Position numbers and translations under genes: made by a program
The notes under the pieces: model-generated
Seen by the model: only the letters and a program-made list of their open reading frames with translations
Told to the model about the DNA's origin: nothing
Databases searched by the model: none
Assembly: GCA_020809705.1 (NCBI GenBank)
Contig: CP085828.1
Coordinates: 6,820,001-6,884,000, forward strand
Direction of reading: 5' to 3'
DNA length: 64,000 nucleotides
DNA from: Calonectria ilicicola
Taxonomy: Eukaryota; Ascomycota; Sordariomycetes; Hypocreales; Nectriaceae
Part shown: in pieces, positions 1 through 11,428 of the stretch
How the letters are laid out: every line of letters begins with the position of its first letter
Numbering within the stretch: position 1 is the first letter of the stretch

Positions 1-1
1 T

Positions 2-91
2 AGTGAAGAGCTTGACCGTCGCTGGATGCACATGCAGTCAGAGCAGCTCCCTGACGAGAACGGAAAACCTAGCAAGGATCTGATGGCTTAG
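2..91 (+). CDS. C-terminal end of an unidentified protein (5' truncated by window edge)
   Basis: The frame is open from base 2 and ends at a TAG at 89-91, giving a 29-residue C-terminus that begins SEELDRRWMHM and ends KPSKDLMA. It is hydrophilic and charged with no low-complexity bias, and it reads like a real protein tail. The sequence before the window is unknown, so it could also be read-through of an intergenic frame. No family is recognised. If real, it is convergent with the BRCT gene on the other strand, with about 1.2 kb between the two stop codons. Confidence 0.4.
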   Translation, partial: SEELDRRWMHMQSEQLPDENGKPSKDLMA

Positions 92-1281
92 CTGGCCAAA
101 CCTGAAGAGGTTTAATCCGTCCTCACAACGAAATGGGGCATGTGCCTGGAGCTCCCTTTGAGGAGCCTAGTGGCGTTTTCTTATCAAAGACATTATTAGA
201 ACCAGAGACCTGGCCTATCGGGAAAGCAATTTCTCGATAGCTGGCACCCGGCCCAGTCGGGCAGGCGCTGAGTCTCGGGTCGGATACATTCGCCATTCGT
301 GTCTGAGTGGTTTTGCTTTTTCCCTTTTTCACTCAGCAACACACGTACACACCCGACGGTTATGAGACCGGTAATTTCGATGCACACTGTTTGTTTTTCT
401 TTCTTGGTCTTTTATTGCGCCCTTGTCGGGCGATCCAGTCTCATACCCAAACTGGAACACGCATACTGGCGTCATGTCGGAGAGACGTGGGGGGATGATT
501 TTGCTGTGCATACGACCCCAGTTATTATCCAGACGCAATGTGGCGCATCTACCCCACAGTGTGTTGTCTCTCAGTCGTTATTACATTACTCACTTATTTT
601 ATTTCCTTAGTGTTTTTTTTTTTTTTTTTTCAAACATCTCTTACTCCAAGTTTTGGTATTCTGATAGAGGGGATCGATTTTACTCGATCCCCACCCGCCA
701 ACACTGGACCTGCTATTAGGGAAGAGTTCAAAGAAAGTTATGGTTTCGAGACCGCGTATGGCATGGGGAAAAAAGAAATCGGGTTTTTTTCATTTACTAG
801 TTCCATCATTTTTCATTTACTCTTTTTTTTTTTTCTTGGCTCTTGGTTTGGTTCATGATACGAAATGGGCGGGCTGGGCCGGTTCGGGTTTCGGTTTAGG
901 AACGGAACGGAACGGACAAAGTGGGGGCGCGAGAGAAATAAATATGCGCCAAACTATGGGAGTGGGCGCTCGTCTGAGCGGGCGAGAGATAACTAGCGCG
1001 TGAGAGTTTAACAAAGTAAAATTCTTCTTCTTCAGTTTCATAATGGGTCTTTTGATTTTGATTCTCCTTCTTTCGTCCCGTCCGTGTTGGACCGGGAGAG
1101 GGCATTCCTAACTGACATTATTTTTTCTAAAACATGATTTTTGTGTGTGACTCGTTGTGAAAGTGTGCTTCTATCCATGAAACCCAAAAAATCCGGCCCG
1201 TACCCGTATAGGAACTACAAATTACTTGATACTAATCTCCCAACAGAAACAACAGCCCGCTTCTCTACTTGTTTAAACATC
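92..1281. other. Intergenic region between convergent genes
   Basis: No supported gene. It contains a homopolymer of 18 T at 613-630, further T-rich runs around 825-840, and pyrimidine-rich stretches. The short open frames here have low-complexity or Ser/Arg/Phe-rich translations and no domain. It probably holds the 3' UTRs of both flanking genes. Confidence 0.5.
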
Positions 1282-3842
1282 TCATGACCGTCTCCTCAGT
1301 GATCGCCCGCCCACCGCGGACACGGTCTCCGCGGCCTTGGTGACGGCGGGCTTCACGTCGCCTCCCAGCATGCGGTTGATGAGAGCTGCCTTGACCTCTT
1401 CGGCTCGTGGGTCGTGATACTCGAGCTGGGTGGGTCGGGGCACATCCTCGGCCACCGGAGCCTCTGAATCACGCAGACTGTCGGAGCGGGCGGCGTCGCT
1501 GCTAGCGTTGGACACGTTGCTGATGGCGCGGCCGAGGATCTGACGACGGCGAGGGCGGGGGACTGCTGGGTGATGGGCAAAAGGGTCATCGTCTGTGGCG
1601 GAGTTGTGAGAGGCTGTGGTGGTTGATGAGCCCATGGACCCAATGAGGCCAGTAAGCTTGGTAGAGAGAGCTTGGCGTTCGGCAGCCTTGGCTTGTCTCC
1701 TGGCTTCATCTGCCTGTTGTTTCCGTTGCTCTTCCTTGCGTTTTTGTTCTACCGTAGTAGCGTCTTCTGCCGGAGGCGAGGTGCGAGTAGCCGCCGCCTT
1801 GGCAGGCTCGGAAACCGTTCTGGGCAGAGGATCACGCTTTGTAGGAGAAGGCGACTTGTTGAGGCGTGTGTTAGACGCTTCAGTGAGGGGTACTTCAGAG
1901 GCATCGTCCTTGGCAAAACTCTCAGATACGGGATGTGTTAAAGCGGTAGCAAAGTCAGCAGTCGCGAGAGAATCATGGGATTCCGACGGTTTCGGTCGTG
2001 ACTTGGGTTTTTCAGGGGAGTCATGGTCAAATCCTGAGGTATCGACACCCGCTCTAGCTAATGGCTTTGGTTGGCCGATTTTTGATGAGGTTCTCCTTAG
2101 AGCTGGTTCAGAATGTGTACGATGAAGAGTTTTGGCAGCTGTCGGAGACTGAACATTTGTTACTGGCTTTGGCTTTCCGAGAGGCTGCTGTTCTTGGAGT
2201 TCCTTGGCAGCTTCGTAATGTTTCTTCAACTCTGGAAACACATAGTCATCCAAAGGCACATTGTAACCTGTCGATATGCACTCCCAGAGCCAGTCGGCTG
2301 AAACTGCTCGGACATTCCATTTCAAAGCCATACGGAGTTTCTCTTTGCGCATCGCGGTCAGGGATTTGCATATCAAAACACTTGTTCCTCGACGAAACTC
2401 CTCTTCGAAGCGCGCACCCAATTGTGCCACACCACGAGCAACTTGGTTAAGTTCAATTCCAGTAAACGCAGCAGTACAAATAGTCAAGTCCGAGAAGCCA
2501 GGGATGGGAAAGAGCGGGAAGGGTCGGCCTAGGACGTGCTCGTTGGGGTCAAAATAAGACTTGTTGTGCAGACATTTCTCGATGTAGTATTCTGTCACGA
2601 CATAGAGACCCTCATAGTTTGCGGGAGGATGTGTATCAGGTTGCGATGCTTGAGGTACGATGAGGAAGCGGCCTCTTGGCTCTCCTGGATGGGAAAAGGG
2701 GCCAAGAGCAGCCTCGTGGAGAAACGAGCAAGCGCGTCCTCCAAGTGTAATGATGGTTTGTTCAAGAATTGTTGTACGCTGGGGAGTGAAGCCATGGATA
2801 TAAAAATAGCAGTGACCAAATACGCCCTCGGGTTCTGGGAGGGCAGGGACGGTGGGCTTAGGCTCCTCAGGTTCTGGTTTGGGTTCCTGGGGAGCTTCGC
2901 CAGCCTGTTTTTCTTCTTGGGCGAATGAGTATTCTCTGGATGTTGACCTTCCCAAAATATCTCCCCAGAGGTTGTTACGCTGCGAGGTGAGTTTCATACT
3001 GGCAGTTTTCCTCAATTTTCTTGGGCCGTCCTCGGCGCCATTCGTCATGAGCGATCGGGATCGCTTGCCCAAGGAAGCCCTTCTAGGATCCTTCTTCACC
3101 CAAGCGCCTTTGCCTTGTTCCCCTGCCGGTAATATGGGGTCGAACTTGGCCTCTTCTAATATCATACCTCGTGCGACGGATTGGTTGAGCCATTCGAGAG
3201 TGACGGCATATATGCTCCAGGCCTTGGCAGCGACAAACTTTTTGCCTTCGGGTTTGTTGACAATGAGATGGGTACAACGCCTAGTTAGATCCCCGGTGTA
3301 TGTGCCTCCGTTGGATGTAATCTTGCGCGCAATCTCATCACGCTGGTCGCCAAAGCCCGTTAGGCAGATAAGTAGCGAGTCTCTGCCAGCCGTGGGAGCG
3401 GCAAGGTCGGTACCTCGCTTCTCGAGAGGCTTCAGCTGGTGTTCGGATTCCAGGGCTCGAAAGTCAATCTCGTCATCGTTCTTCCACAGCTCGGTCAGGG
3501 CCTCGATCCAGGTGGCATCCATGGCCTTGATGTCGGAGCGTTCACGGGCGACATGGCGGTACTTGGGAGTGTCGTAGTCGCCAACGATGAGGTGAGTGAC
3601 GTCGGGTGTGAGATCATACTTGTGGACGCCGCCGAGCTCTGTGACCCTGCTGGCAATGCTAGTCTTTATTTTTGGCGTGCATGTTAGTGATGTCGACGTG
3701 CAAATGGCAGATATGGCTAGGGATAACATACTCGCTGATCGGGGGGAATGCTGGTGCAGCACACGATGATGCCCTTTAAAGGCTGCGCAGGGTCGAATGG
3801 GGCAGATTCAAACTCGTCTTCGGTATGGTTGGGCGACGCCAT
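1282..3842 (-). CDS. dpb11: BRCT-repeat DNA replication/checkpoint scaffold, Dpb11/Rad4(Cut5)/TopBP1 family
   Basis: Nuclear scaffold that, in yeasts, binds phosphorylated Sld3 and Rad9-clamp proteins to start replication and activate the ATR-type checkpoint. Model: exon 1 3842-3732, a 68 bp intron (GTATGT...AAG), exon 2 3663-1282; 830 residues. The short first exon supplies the first strand of BRCT1 and is needed to complete that domain, so the ATG at 3842 is preferred to any start inside exon 2. Four BRCT modules are visible: about 20-105 (contains GGVHKYDLTPDVTHLIVGD), 130-215 (GGTYTGDLTRRCTHLIV), 315-415, and 425-510 (ending VSADWLWECI). Residues from about 520 are disordered, rich in Ser/Pro/Lys with a Lys/Gln/Ala-rich coiled stretch, as in fungal homologues. 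Length is normal for the family. Convergent with the partial gene at the window start. Confidence 0.9.
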
Positions 3843-5845
3843 GGCGGGTCCAGGCTGCCTCGAAGTCGTGGCCCTCTTTGTTTTGTTGTCGGTTTAGGTT
3901 GAGGGAGACCAAGTCGTGACTTTGTCCATCAACAACTTTTTGGTCAGGGTCGCTTATCGAAAAGGGAGCGCGTCGAGTACCTAGTGCACCGCGTCAAGTG
4001 GTCCCGCCCACTAGGCCACTAATAACAGGCGCACGTCATGAATGTCAGCAGCTGTAGTGGGGGAGATGCACAACATGACAGGGAAGTACCAAGTAAGTGC
4101 TTTGGGATGAAATTTTTGCCATCATGTCAATTGAATAATTTATTAATTCATTTCTACAGATTAAGCATACTTGCATTTTTCTAGCTTCTGGGAGAGAACT
4201 GAGTACTCATGATCTCCTTAGCCTCATCATAGTTAAGCGAGCATGAACTAGTGATGCAAAATGTACCAAATGATGTAAGTTTCTCACCTCACACTACAGT
4301 AAAAAGAAAAAAAAATGAAGAAAGAAATATTGCATGAAAATCCATAAGATAAATGCAACATATTCCACGATATTCGCCAACTTGCTCTATCAAATCATTT
4401 CCCATTGTATATCGCAGACGTATTGATTCATGTCCATCACAGTGTGTCATGTTTTCAGTCACTCGTGTTGCGGGGTACGTCATGGCCTCGCACCCCGCTT
4501 GAACATGTCAGATGCGAGAAAAAACAAAATGCAGATGGATAGAAGCAATCAGGATATGACTCTAGCTGTAGCTCATTATTATATATATATTATAAAGGGT
4601 CAATTATTGTATACTCACATCGATTGAAGGCCTTGGAGCTGCAGAAAAGCTTAGCATTTGTAGCGTGTCCGTCGTCTGTCGTGCAGCACTTGAGTGTGCC
4701 AAGCATGCGGGTGAATAAAATCACAGAACGCCATCGAAGAATTGGCACCAAAGCTGCTGATAAATTGAAAAGGAAGTGATAGTTTCAATGCACGAGCTAT
4801 ATAATATTAGAGTTTCGGGCCCTCACACTCATTCATATTTAGCCATATTTTATATAATTTCTTAGACATCCTCGAAAGGAAATGTGTGCGTGGTGTGCCC
4901 CGTATTCCGTCACCTGCGTGCGGGCCGGGTTGTTTGGATCGCCTTGGTTGTAACCTACCAAGGTTAAGACGCCAGAAGTCAGATCTAATCTGATATCGAT
5001 CTTCGCTCAGAAAAATAGATCCTTGTCAGCAAAGCATAAACTTTGGGGAGAACATGAAGGAATGATCGTCCTGCGCGACTGAGTCGTGGCGATCGACGAG
5101 TTTTGTTGTAAATGGATGGTCTAACAGGAAATAAGTGAGGGACAAGAAGAAGAAGAAGAAGAAGAAGAAGTTGCAAGCCTGAATAAAACCACATGCATGT
5201 TGCCATGTCTTCATGGCAGGTCGCCCATGATATTTACACACGCAGGACTACACACGAGACTACGCACAGAATTTCACCCCCCGAAATATTCACCGTTAGA
5301 CCTGGCTTGCTCCTCTCAATAACTCACGTCCAGGCACCTCCAGGCACCACCAGCCCCAGTGGTCAGCCACACCTTAGTTACAGTGGTCAAATGCCCCACC
5401 ATCAGCGGGTTAGGTACCTACAACATCACAGCCTTGTCGCAAAAGGCTCCATCCATCATCGATCCAACCCCTCCATCCAACACAAACACACCACGTCCAC
5501 CTGCCCTCGTCACCGTCTCCAGGAGCCACCCTTGGCCAACACGATTTTTTCTGTGCCCGGCAGCCATCCTACCTCGACAACCACAAACCACCCTTGGCAT
5601 TCTTCGTCCCTGCTCGCTGTGCCCTCGAAGCTCGCGTGTCTCGTGCACATCCCCCGCGACCCCTCCCTCCGCCTCTCCTTCAAACAGCTGCCTCGCGATC
5701 CACTTCCGGCAGCAGACCCTCGCCGGCACACGCAACACCAAAAAACCACCTTCCTGACTGACCTGGCCTCGGTCTCGGCCTCGGCGCCTCGCAACTTTGT
5801 CCAAAAGCTCGCATCCCCCGACACCCACACACGACTTCGACCACC
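3843..5845. other. Divergent intergenic region between dpb11 and dcn1
   Basis: About 2 kb with no supported gene. The left two thirds is AT-rich with short poly-A runs; from about 5250 it becomes C-rich and pyrimidine-rich on the + strand, typical of a promoter and 5' UTR leading into dcn1. Open frames at 5193-5903 translate to Ser/Pro/His/Thr-rich sequence without a domain. Confidence 0.5.
5144..5170. repeat. Trinucleotide microsatellite (AAG)9
   Basis: Nine uninterrupted AAG units, read directly, in intergenic DNA upstream of dcn1. Confidence 0.95.
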
Positions 5846-8053
5846 ATGCCTCCACCGTCGACTGCACAGCAAAAGGTGCTCATCGCCCAGTTCGTCGCCC
5901 TGACCGGCGCCTCAGAGCGCCATGCAACCCGAGTATGTTTCCCCTTCTACATCTACACCACGCCACACCTCGCTGCAGCACATCCCCCGCACGGCTTCCC
6001 ATGACGCAAAAGAAGCATTCCACGATCGCAATCGTAAGCGACATCGGGCCGGCGGGGGTTGCAGCGGGGATGTAGTTGACCCCGAGGGGCCCCAGGTGCA
6101 GCATGGTTGGACCGGACTGGACTAATATCGACTGCCACAGTACCTCAAGGCGGCGAGTTTCAAGATCAACGAGGCTGTCGATTCGTAAGTCATGCTCTCG
6201 TCTTGCTCCTTTCTGCTTCCCCGTTTGCCCCTGGATCCCCCAAAACCGGTAGCCTGCTACTACTGGTGGCGTCTTGCTGCTTCACCTCATCGGTATCCCC
6301 TGCTCGTTAGTGGGCGGTACCATCGACCTAAACTCAATCGCCGCCAACATTTTAAATTGGGAACCCCGACTCAGGCTTCGTCCATCGTGCTTCCCGCATG
6401 GATTTGGATCCCGTGACGGCAACCTCCCAGTGCTTCCGAATTCCGCATGCTGGTTACCTCGGGTTCGTGCTGGGTTGTTCCTGTGCTTGCTATGCCCAGC
6501 TCTCCATCGTGTACCAATGCCTACTACGCCTGTGGTGGGCGGGTCCACTGATGTTCGGCTCACTTGCTTGACGCACAGCAAAGTATGGCCGACAGTGACG
6601 CCGATGGCTGTGAAACAACGTCGTTTCCCGCGTCAAAAGGGGGGACGCCTCCGTGCCCATTGCGCGCGCGCCGTTGCCATTCTCTATGCGCCTCGCCCCC
6701 TACGAGCAACCATCCCATGGCTCCTGAACCCCGTCGATCAATCATGGTCCATTTCTCAAAGTCGACGGCCTGTCTCCCCTCCTCACTTTGACTGACCTAC
6801 GCCCTGGCCACCATCCTACCACGGACACGTCCCATCTCAGCCCTGCACTTTGGATTTCCTTGAAACATTTCCTTCTCTGCACATCCAGAAGCCGAGCTGA
6901 AACCATGGGTTGGAAAGGCGTCAAGAACCACATCTCTTCCCGCGTCATCCCTTCCTGGTCGCTCTCAAGAAAGTCCAGCAAGCAAACCTTGAATGCATCC
7001 ATACGGGATCCCGCCAAGGAACCGACACCACGGTACACCATCTCAGCCGCCCGCGCGCTTACGCTTGCTTGTCTTGAACTATAGCCAAGCTGCCCACCAT
7101 GAACCCTCAAGTGAGGGTCTCGCCCGCCTTCCTAGATTCAGTTGCCGCACTCATATGACACCCTTTCTTTTTTGAGACTAACATTCCTGTTTTCCCAGGT
7201 ACTTCAGTTCAAACACGGACAACCAGGGTCCCTCGCCTCTCGATGGCAAGTTGGAGGCTCTCTTTGATGGCCTACGAGGTAAACCTGACCCTGCCCCAAT
7301 TATTATGATTGGAGACATCAAACTCACCTCCACTAGCCGATGGAACCGATGAGAAGGACAAGCTAGAGCTTGACTCAACTATGACGTATCTCTCCGAAAT
7401 CCTTGGCGTCAATATGGAAAATGCCGAGTTTCTCGTGGCGGTCGAGCTTGTTCAGTCACCCACGCTAGGTATTATTGAAAAGAAAAGTTATGTAGACGGA
7501 TGGAAGGCCACTGGGTAAGTTTCCGATTCGCAGCTATAGTCTCTCAGGCGCCGCGATTCAACACAGCCAGCAAATGACCGTGCACGAGGGACCACAGCTC
7601 TAACCACTTTTCTACAGAGCTGGCGCAACACACAAGGAGCATGCTGCCTACCTTCAGAAACAAGCCGAAACTCTCTCAACAGATGCAGCTCTCTTCAAGA
7701 AGGTGTACAGGCACACTTTCGTCGTCGGAAGAGAAAACAACCAAAAGGCTCTGTCACTAGAGAACGCCCTGATTTACTGGTCGCTATTGTTTTCCGCTCC
7801 CGGCATGGCCTGGAAGTCAAAGAATCACGACTGGCTGGAGCTCTGGAGGGAGTTCCTAGGAGCGAATTACTCCCGCTCCGTTAACAGGGATATGTGGAAT
7901 ATGACGCTCGAGTTTGCCGTCAAGTCCGTTTCGGACGAGACTCTATCTTTCTGGAACGAGGACGGGGCTTGGCCTGGCGTCATTGATGATTTCGTCATGT
8001 GGTGCCAAGAAAAGGGCATCACCAAGGCTGAAAGCATGGAGGTTGATAACTAA
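5846..8053 (+). CDS. dcn1: DCN1, defective-in-cullin-neddylation protein (NEDD8 E3 co-ligase)
   Basis: Scaffold-type E3 that binds a cullin and the NEDD8 E2 Ubc12 and promotes cullin neddylation. Five exons join in consistent phase: 5846-5932, 6141-6184, 7199-7278, 7337-7514, 7618-8053, giving 274 residues. The N-terminus (about 8-45) is a UBA-like fold rebuilt from three exons. Residues about 65-260 form the DCUN1/PONY domain, with LGVNMENAEFLVAVEL, the conserved core LSLENALIYWSLLF, and an acidic patch ending near WPGVIDDFVMW. The length matches fungal Dcn1. The ATG sits in a good context (CCACCATGC). Intron 1 is 208 bp and intron 2 is 1014 bp, long for a filamentous fungus; the protein is complete without any extra exon inside it. 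Confidence 0.92.
6185..7198 (+). other. Unusually long intron 2 of dcn1 (1014 bp)
   Basis: It starts GTAAGT and ends TTTTCCCAG, and the flanking coding phases match exactly (2 nt + 1 nt of a Ser codon). Short open frames inside it give no recognisable domain. Other introns in this window are about 50-210 bp, so this is an outlier. Confidence 0.75.
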
Positions 8054-8763
8054 CTTGAGGCTTCTCTCTCACTTGAACGGTGTCACAGCAACCGCAAGTA
8101 CATACATAATGGACCATGGCAACCATGACCCCCCGCCGCCAACATAGTATTTTCTTATTTTCATCAACGATATATCGCACAGGCGCCAACTGGGAGCATG
8201 GGCAAAAGGACAGTTTCTAGAAGCGGATGGCGTTGGCCAGAGGGTGCTGAAGACTGCTACGGCCTCCAATAAATGAATTTATGTTATGATAGACATGTGC
8301 AGGACCAGAGGAGAAATCATGACGAGACTACGCTCACTTCATTCCGATTTTCTCGCCTGGTCTCATGCAGTATTTCTGCGTCCTCTTGAACCACGGGTTT
8401 CTTCAGTCGGTTGGTTGGTTGTATCATGGGTGGAGAGGGTGTGAGGTGAAATTGCAGCGTAGAGATTGAAAGTCTAAAATATTTCATACAGCCATGACCG
8501 CCGGCCCTCCGGCGGTATGCAATTTTATACACGGCATCATTTTTATGTGATGTGATGCCTGAATGCAGCCATAGACGTGTGTGGCCCGTTTCCCAGTTCC
8601 TCCCATCGTCGAGTATCCTACATCATGGTGCCTCCGTTTTCCATCACCGGACCCAGATTCGTTCCAATTCCGCACGCGGTCATCATGATATCCTCATCCT
8701 CCTCCTCCTTCTTCTTCTTCTTCTTCTTCATCGTCTTCTTCATCGTCTTCTTCTTTTCCCTCT
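8054..8763. other. Intergenic region between convergent dcn1 and mrp17
   Basis: No gene seen. It holds the 3' flanks of both genes. The tail end overlaps a long pyrimidine tract described separately. Confidence 0.6.
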
Positions 8764-8768
8764 TCATG
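8691..8768. repeat. CTT/TCC-rich imperfect microsatellite
   Basis: A run of TCC and TTC triplets interrupted by ATCGTC units, lying in the 3' region of mrp17. Read directly; no coding potential beyond Ser/Phe repeats. Confidence 0.85.
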
Positions 8769-9318
8769 CCTCTCCTCCTTGGGTCTTCCACTTGGGAGGT
8801 CCGAAGCGGGCAATGGTATCGAGCTTTCCATCGCCGAGCTTGACGTGGGCAGATCGAATCATGCGGGGCTCCAGGCGCAGAGTGTTTCGAATATCCTGGT
8901 GCACCTTTGTGGATGAATCGTAGCGCATGACAAAGTAGTGGCCGTGGGTGTGCTTCATCTGATGCACCGAGATGGGCTTGGGCAGCGAAAAGACGCCCCA
9001 GTTGGCGAGGCCGCGGACGACGCCACCATTCTTGAGGACGAGGGAGCCGACAGTCTGTGCGATTCTGTAATTGAACCGCAGTGGTTAGTCAATCCATTTG
9101 GACGAGGGCAATCGCCCAAAAAAAATTATCGACTTTGGGGGGAGGGGGGGAAGGTGGTTCGGTCGTGGGTTAAACGTACTCCTTCACCTCGCCGAGGTTG
9201 CCCGGTCGGACCTATATGCGCACCAGTGTCAGCCAATTGCCCCCAACAGAAGTTCTCCAATGAAAAATACGGGTTCTTCGAGGTGGTGACGTACAATTGC
9301 AATGAGTTCGTAGAGCAT
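8764..9318 (-). CDS. mrp17: Mitochondrial small-subunit ribosomal protein bS6m (Mrp17 type)
   Basis: Component of the mitochondrial ribosomal small subunit, bacterial S6 family. Three exons: 9318-9295, 9211-9180, 9064-8764; 118 residues. The two tiny first exons encode MLYELIAIVRPG, the beginning of the S6 fold, and joining them across GTACGT donors restores an uninterrupted ferredoxin-like domain: YELIAIVR (strand 1), a helix around IAQTVGSLVLKNGGVVRGL, and HTHGHYFVMRYDSS (later strand). The start ATG is the only one that keeps the family N-terminus. Length is usual for fungal bS6m. It lies next to another mitochondrial gene on the same strand, about 550 bp away. Confidence 0.88.
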
Positions 9319-9865
9319 CTTTGCGACGACATCTACGGGGAGAATGGTGGATGCGGCGTGGGAGACGAACTTGCAGTGTCGCACGAGCTTTGGCAGAATT
9401 TCTGAAAGGTGGGTATGCCGAGGTTTAGCCGTGGTGAGGCGGTCTCGGTGTGCGGTCGATGGCTACCCTGAACAGATATAGCCAAGAGGGAATTCTCTGG
9501 GTGTGATATTTATTAAGTAAATACATAATTGCCTCTTTTTGATTTGGATTTTGGTCTGTTTGAGTGGTTGGTTTTTTTTTTTTTTTGGCTCTCAATTGTA
9601 CGCCGTTTGTACGATGTTGTGTATTTTGTGATGATAATCATTGTAAAAGAAAGGCTCTACCTGGTGGCTAGATAGGGACACACGACGACACAAGGTAAAA
9701 GTATAAACTAATTGTAAGAGAGGTATTTAAGCAGGCTTCACCACCCACATAACTTCGTGACTCCTTTGGTATATCATAGTGTAGACAGTATTGTACATGG
9801 GGATTATCCTACCCCCCAGACCAAACACACCTCCTCTTAGTCTATAGTATAAATTTTTAGAACCT
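9319..9865. other. Intergenic region between mrp17 and the NDUFAF6-like gene
   Basis: Promoter of mrp17 plus 3' flank of the upstream minus-strand gene. A poly-T run lies near 9571-9586. No gene seen. Confidence 0.55.
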
Positions 9866-11019
9866 TTATATTTTCTCGTTCGAGAGCGCCCGCCAGATAT
9901 TCCAAGGAAGCTTCCACCCACCAGGCTTGACCGCGAACGGGTCAAAATCAGCCTGCTCTAACCGTTGCAAATATTGTTGCGCTGGGACAGCCTCCAACAA
10001 CACTCCAAAGCCTTGTTGGATCTCTTTTACATTGTTACTCTCATCATCATAAAAGTGCTCGCCCTCTCCGTGGTGCTCAAACTCATGACCTGCATCCTCT
10101 CCAGCCTTGAGTTTCTTCAACATTTCCCTTGCAGTTATGAGATGATCATTAGCACGGGTTGCGACTTTGAAAACAGCATCTTGGAGGCCCGGGGCATTGG
10201 GGCCTTGGCGGAAAACTTCCTCTTCTTTGACCCCGGCTTCGGCCATGGCATCGAGAGGAAGAAGCAGCGCTGGATCACGAGTGGGAGCTTCCTTGCCTGC
10301 CGGAGACTCTATCGGAGGAGGCGGCGCAGCTAGAACGGGAATTCCTCGCAATATAGCGACGATGCCACAGGCCTTACCGATGTGGCTGGCAAGATGATCG
10401 ACATTCATTGATCGCAAAGGCATGGATGCTAAAGTCGCATACATCAAAGTTGAGTAGGTGTTCTCGGCATAATCCTCCAAGCTAGCCAGGCTGGCATAAG
10501 GACGGTTTGACATGTGCTTCTCTCTCGTTTTTACAAGCCTTGATACCCAAAACTTTATGGATTTCTTGGTTGCGCTCCCGGCGCGAGCTTCAAGGTCTTG
10601 CAGCGCCTTGTGTAGGAGAATGCAGATGGGCTCGCGGGGAGGACGGCCTGCGAAGGTTTTCTCAATCGAGTCTTGCCAGAACTTCATGCGAAGAGTGCCA
10701 ATCGTGGGGTTTGACACAAGCTCGGGGAGACGGACGAGCTCAAGGTTGAGGGTGCGGAGGGCGGCATAGGTGTCTTGGACGGGGGGAGGGACGAAGCGGC
10801 GGATGAGGTGCGCATCATGGTCGCTGTTCCTGGGGGAGCATTAGAAGATCAATTGCGCAATAGACAAGAGATTGCGACGCACTGGAGCTGTGTAAAGCAA
10901 TATCTCCGCGCAGATTCGACATCGGCGTCGGTGATATAGCTTCGCCGGCTCAGATGGGCATGGGTTCGGGCGCGGGCAAGCCCTTGAAAGCCCTGGCCCA
11001 GGAGCCGTGGACGATGCAT
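9866..11019 (-). CDS. ndufaf6: NDUFAF6-like mitochondrial complex I assembly factor (squalene/phytoene synthase fold)
   Basis: Mitochondrial matrix protein needed in other eukaryotes for early assembly of respiratory complex I. Two exons: 11019-10883 and 10829-9866, with a 52 bp intron (GTGCGT...CAG), giving 366 residues. Exon 1 begins MHRPRLLGQGFQGLARA, an Arg-rich amphipathic stretch fitting a mitochondrial presequence, followed by the family signature SARRYCFTQLQ leading into exon 2 NSDHDAHLI. The middle has ASLEDYAENTYSTLMYATL, a conserved region of the fold. I see no DDxxD-type prenyl-diphosphate-binding motif, so it is not a functional phytoene or squalene synthase; this fits NDUFAF6. 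Divergent from rad5, with about 410 bp between the two start codons. Confidence 0.85.
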
Positions 11020-11428
11020 CCAGATAATTGAGATGCTCCGAGTGTATAGAAGGGATTCCCAAGGCCTGGTTTCACAGAATGAGCGACGGAATTGGAGCGA
11101 TAACGGGCGATACCGGCACCGTGATTAAAGAGAGCCAGCCATGGAGGGCGGATTTGCAATACTTCCACTTTCGTTCTTAGGCCCCGGAAATTTTTACATG
11201 ACGTCGAGGCACGAGCAATTAGCCACCACCGTTCAGCCACACCCACCGGGGGCATCATTCTTTTGGTGGGGTCACTGAACACGGTCAGGTGACCCCTCTA
11301 CGCGGTCTGTCGCGGTCTGAAAGTTCATCGCGTCTCCCTGGTTGCAGCCATCTTAGTGGGACTGGCTACCTGGTTGACAGCCCACGGCACAACAACGCTT
11401 GAACCGTTTTCGATGACGGCTGTCGAAA
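11020..11428. promoter_or_regulatory. Bidirectional promoter region between ndufaf6-like and rad5
   Basis: 409 bp separate the two divergent start codons, so both promoters must lie here unless they extend into the genes. No specific element is assigned. Confidence 0.55.

Noticed and set aside
3663..3762. Start of the BRCT gene inside the larger open frame near 3762
   Set aside because: That stretch is the intron; splicing to the ATG at 3842 restores the conserved BRCT1 N-terminus.
5193..6104. Open frames on both strands around dcn1 exon 1
   Set aside because: Low-complexity Ser/Pro/His/Arg translations in C-rich leader sequence; no domain.
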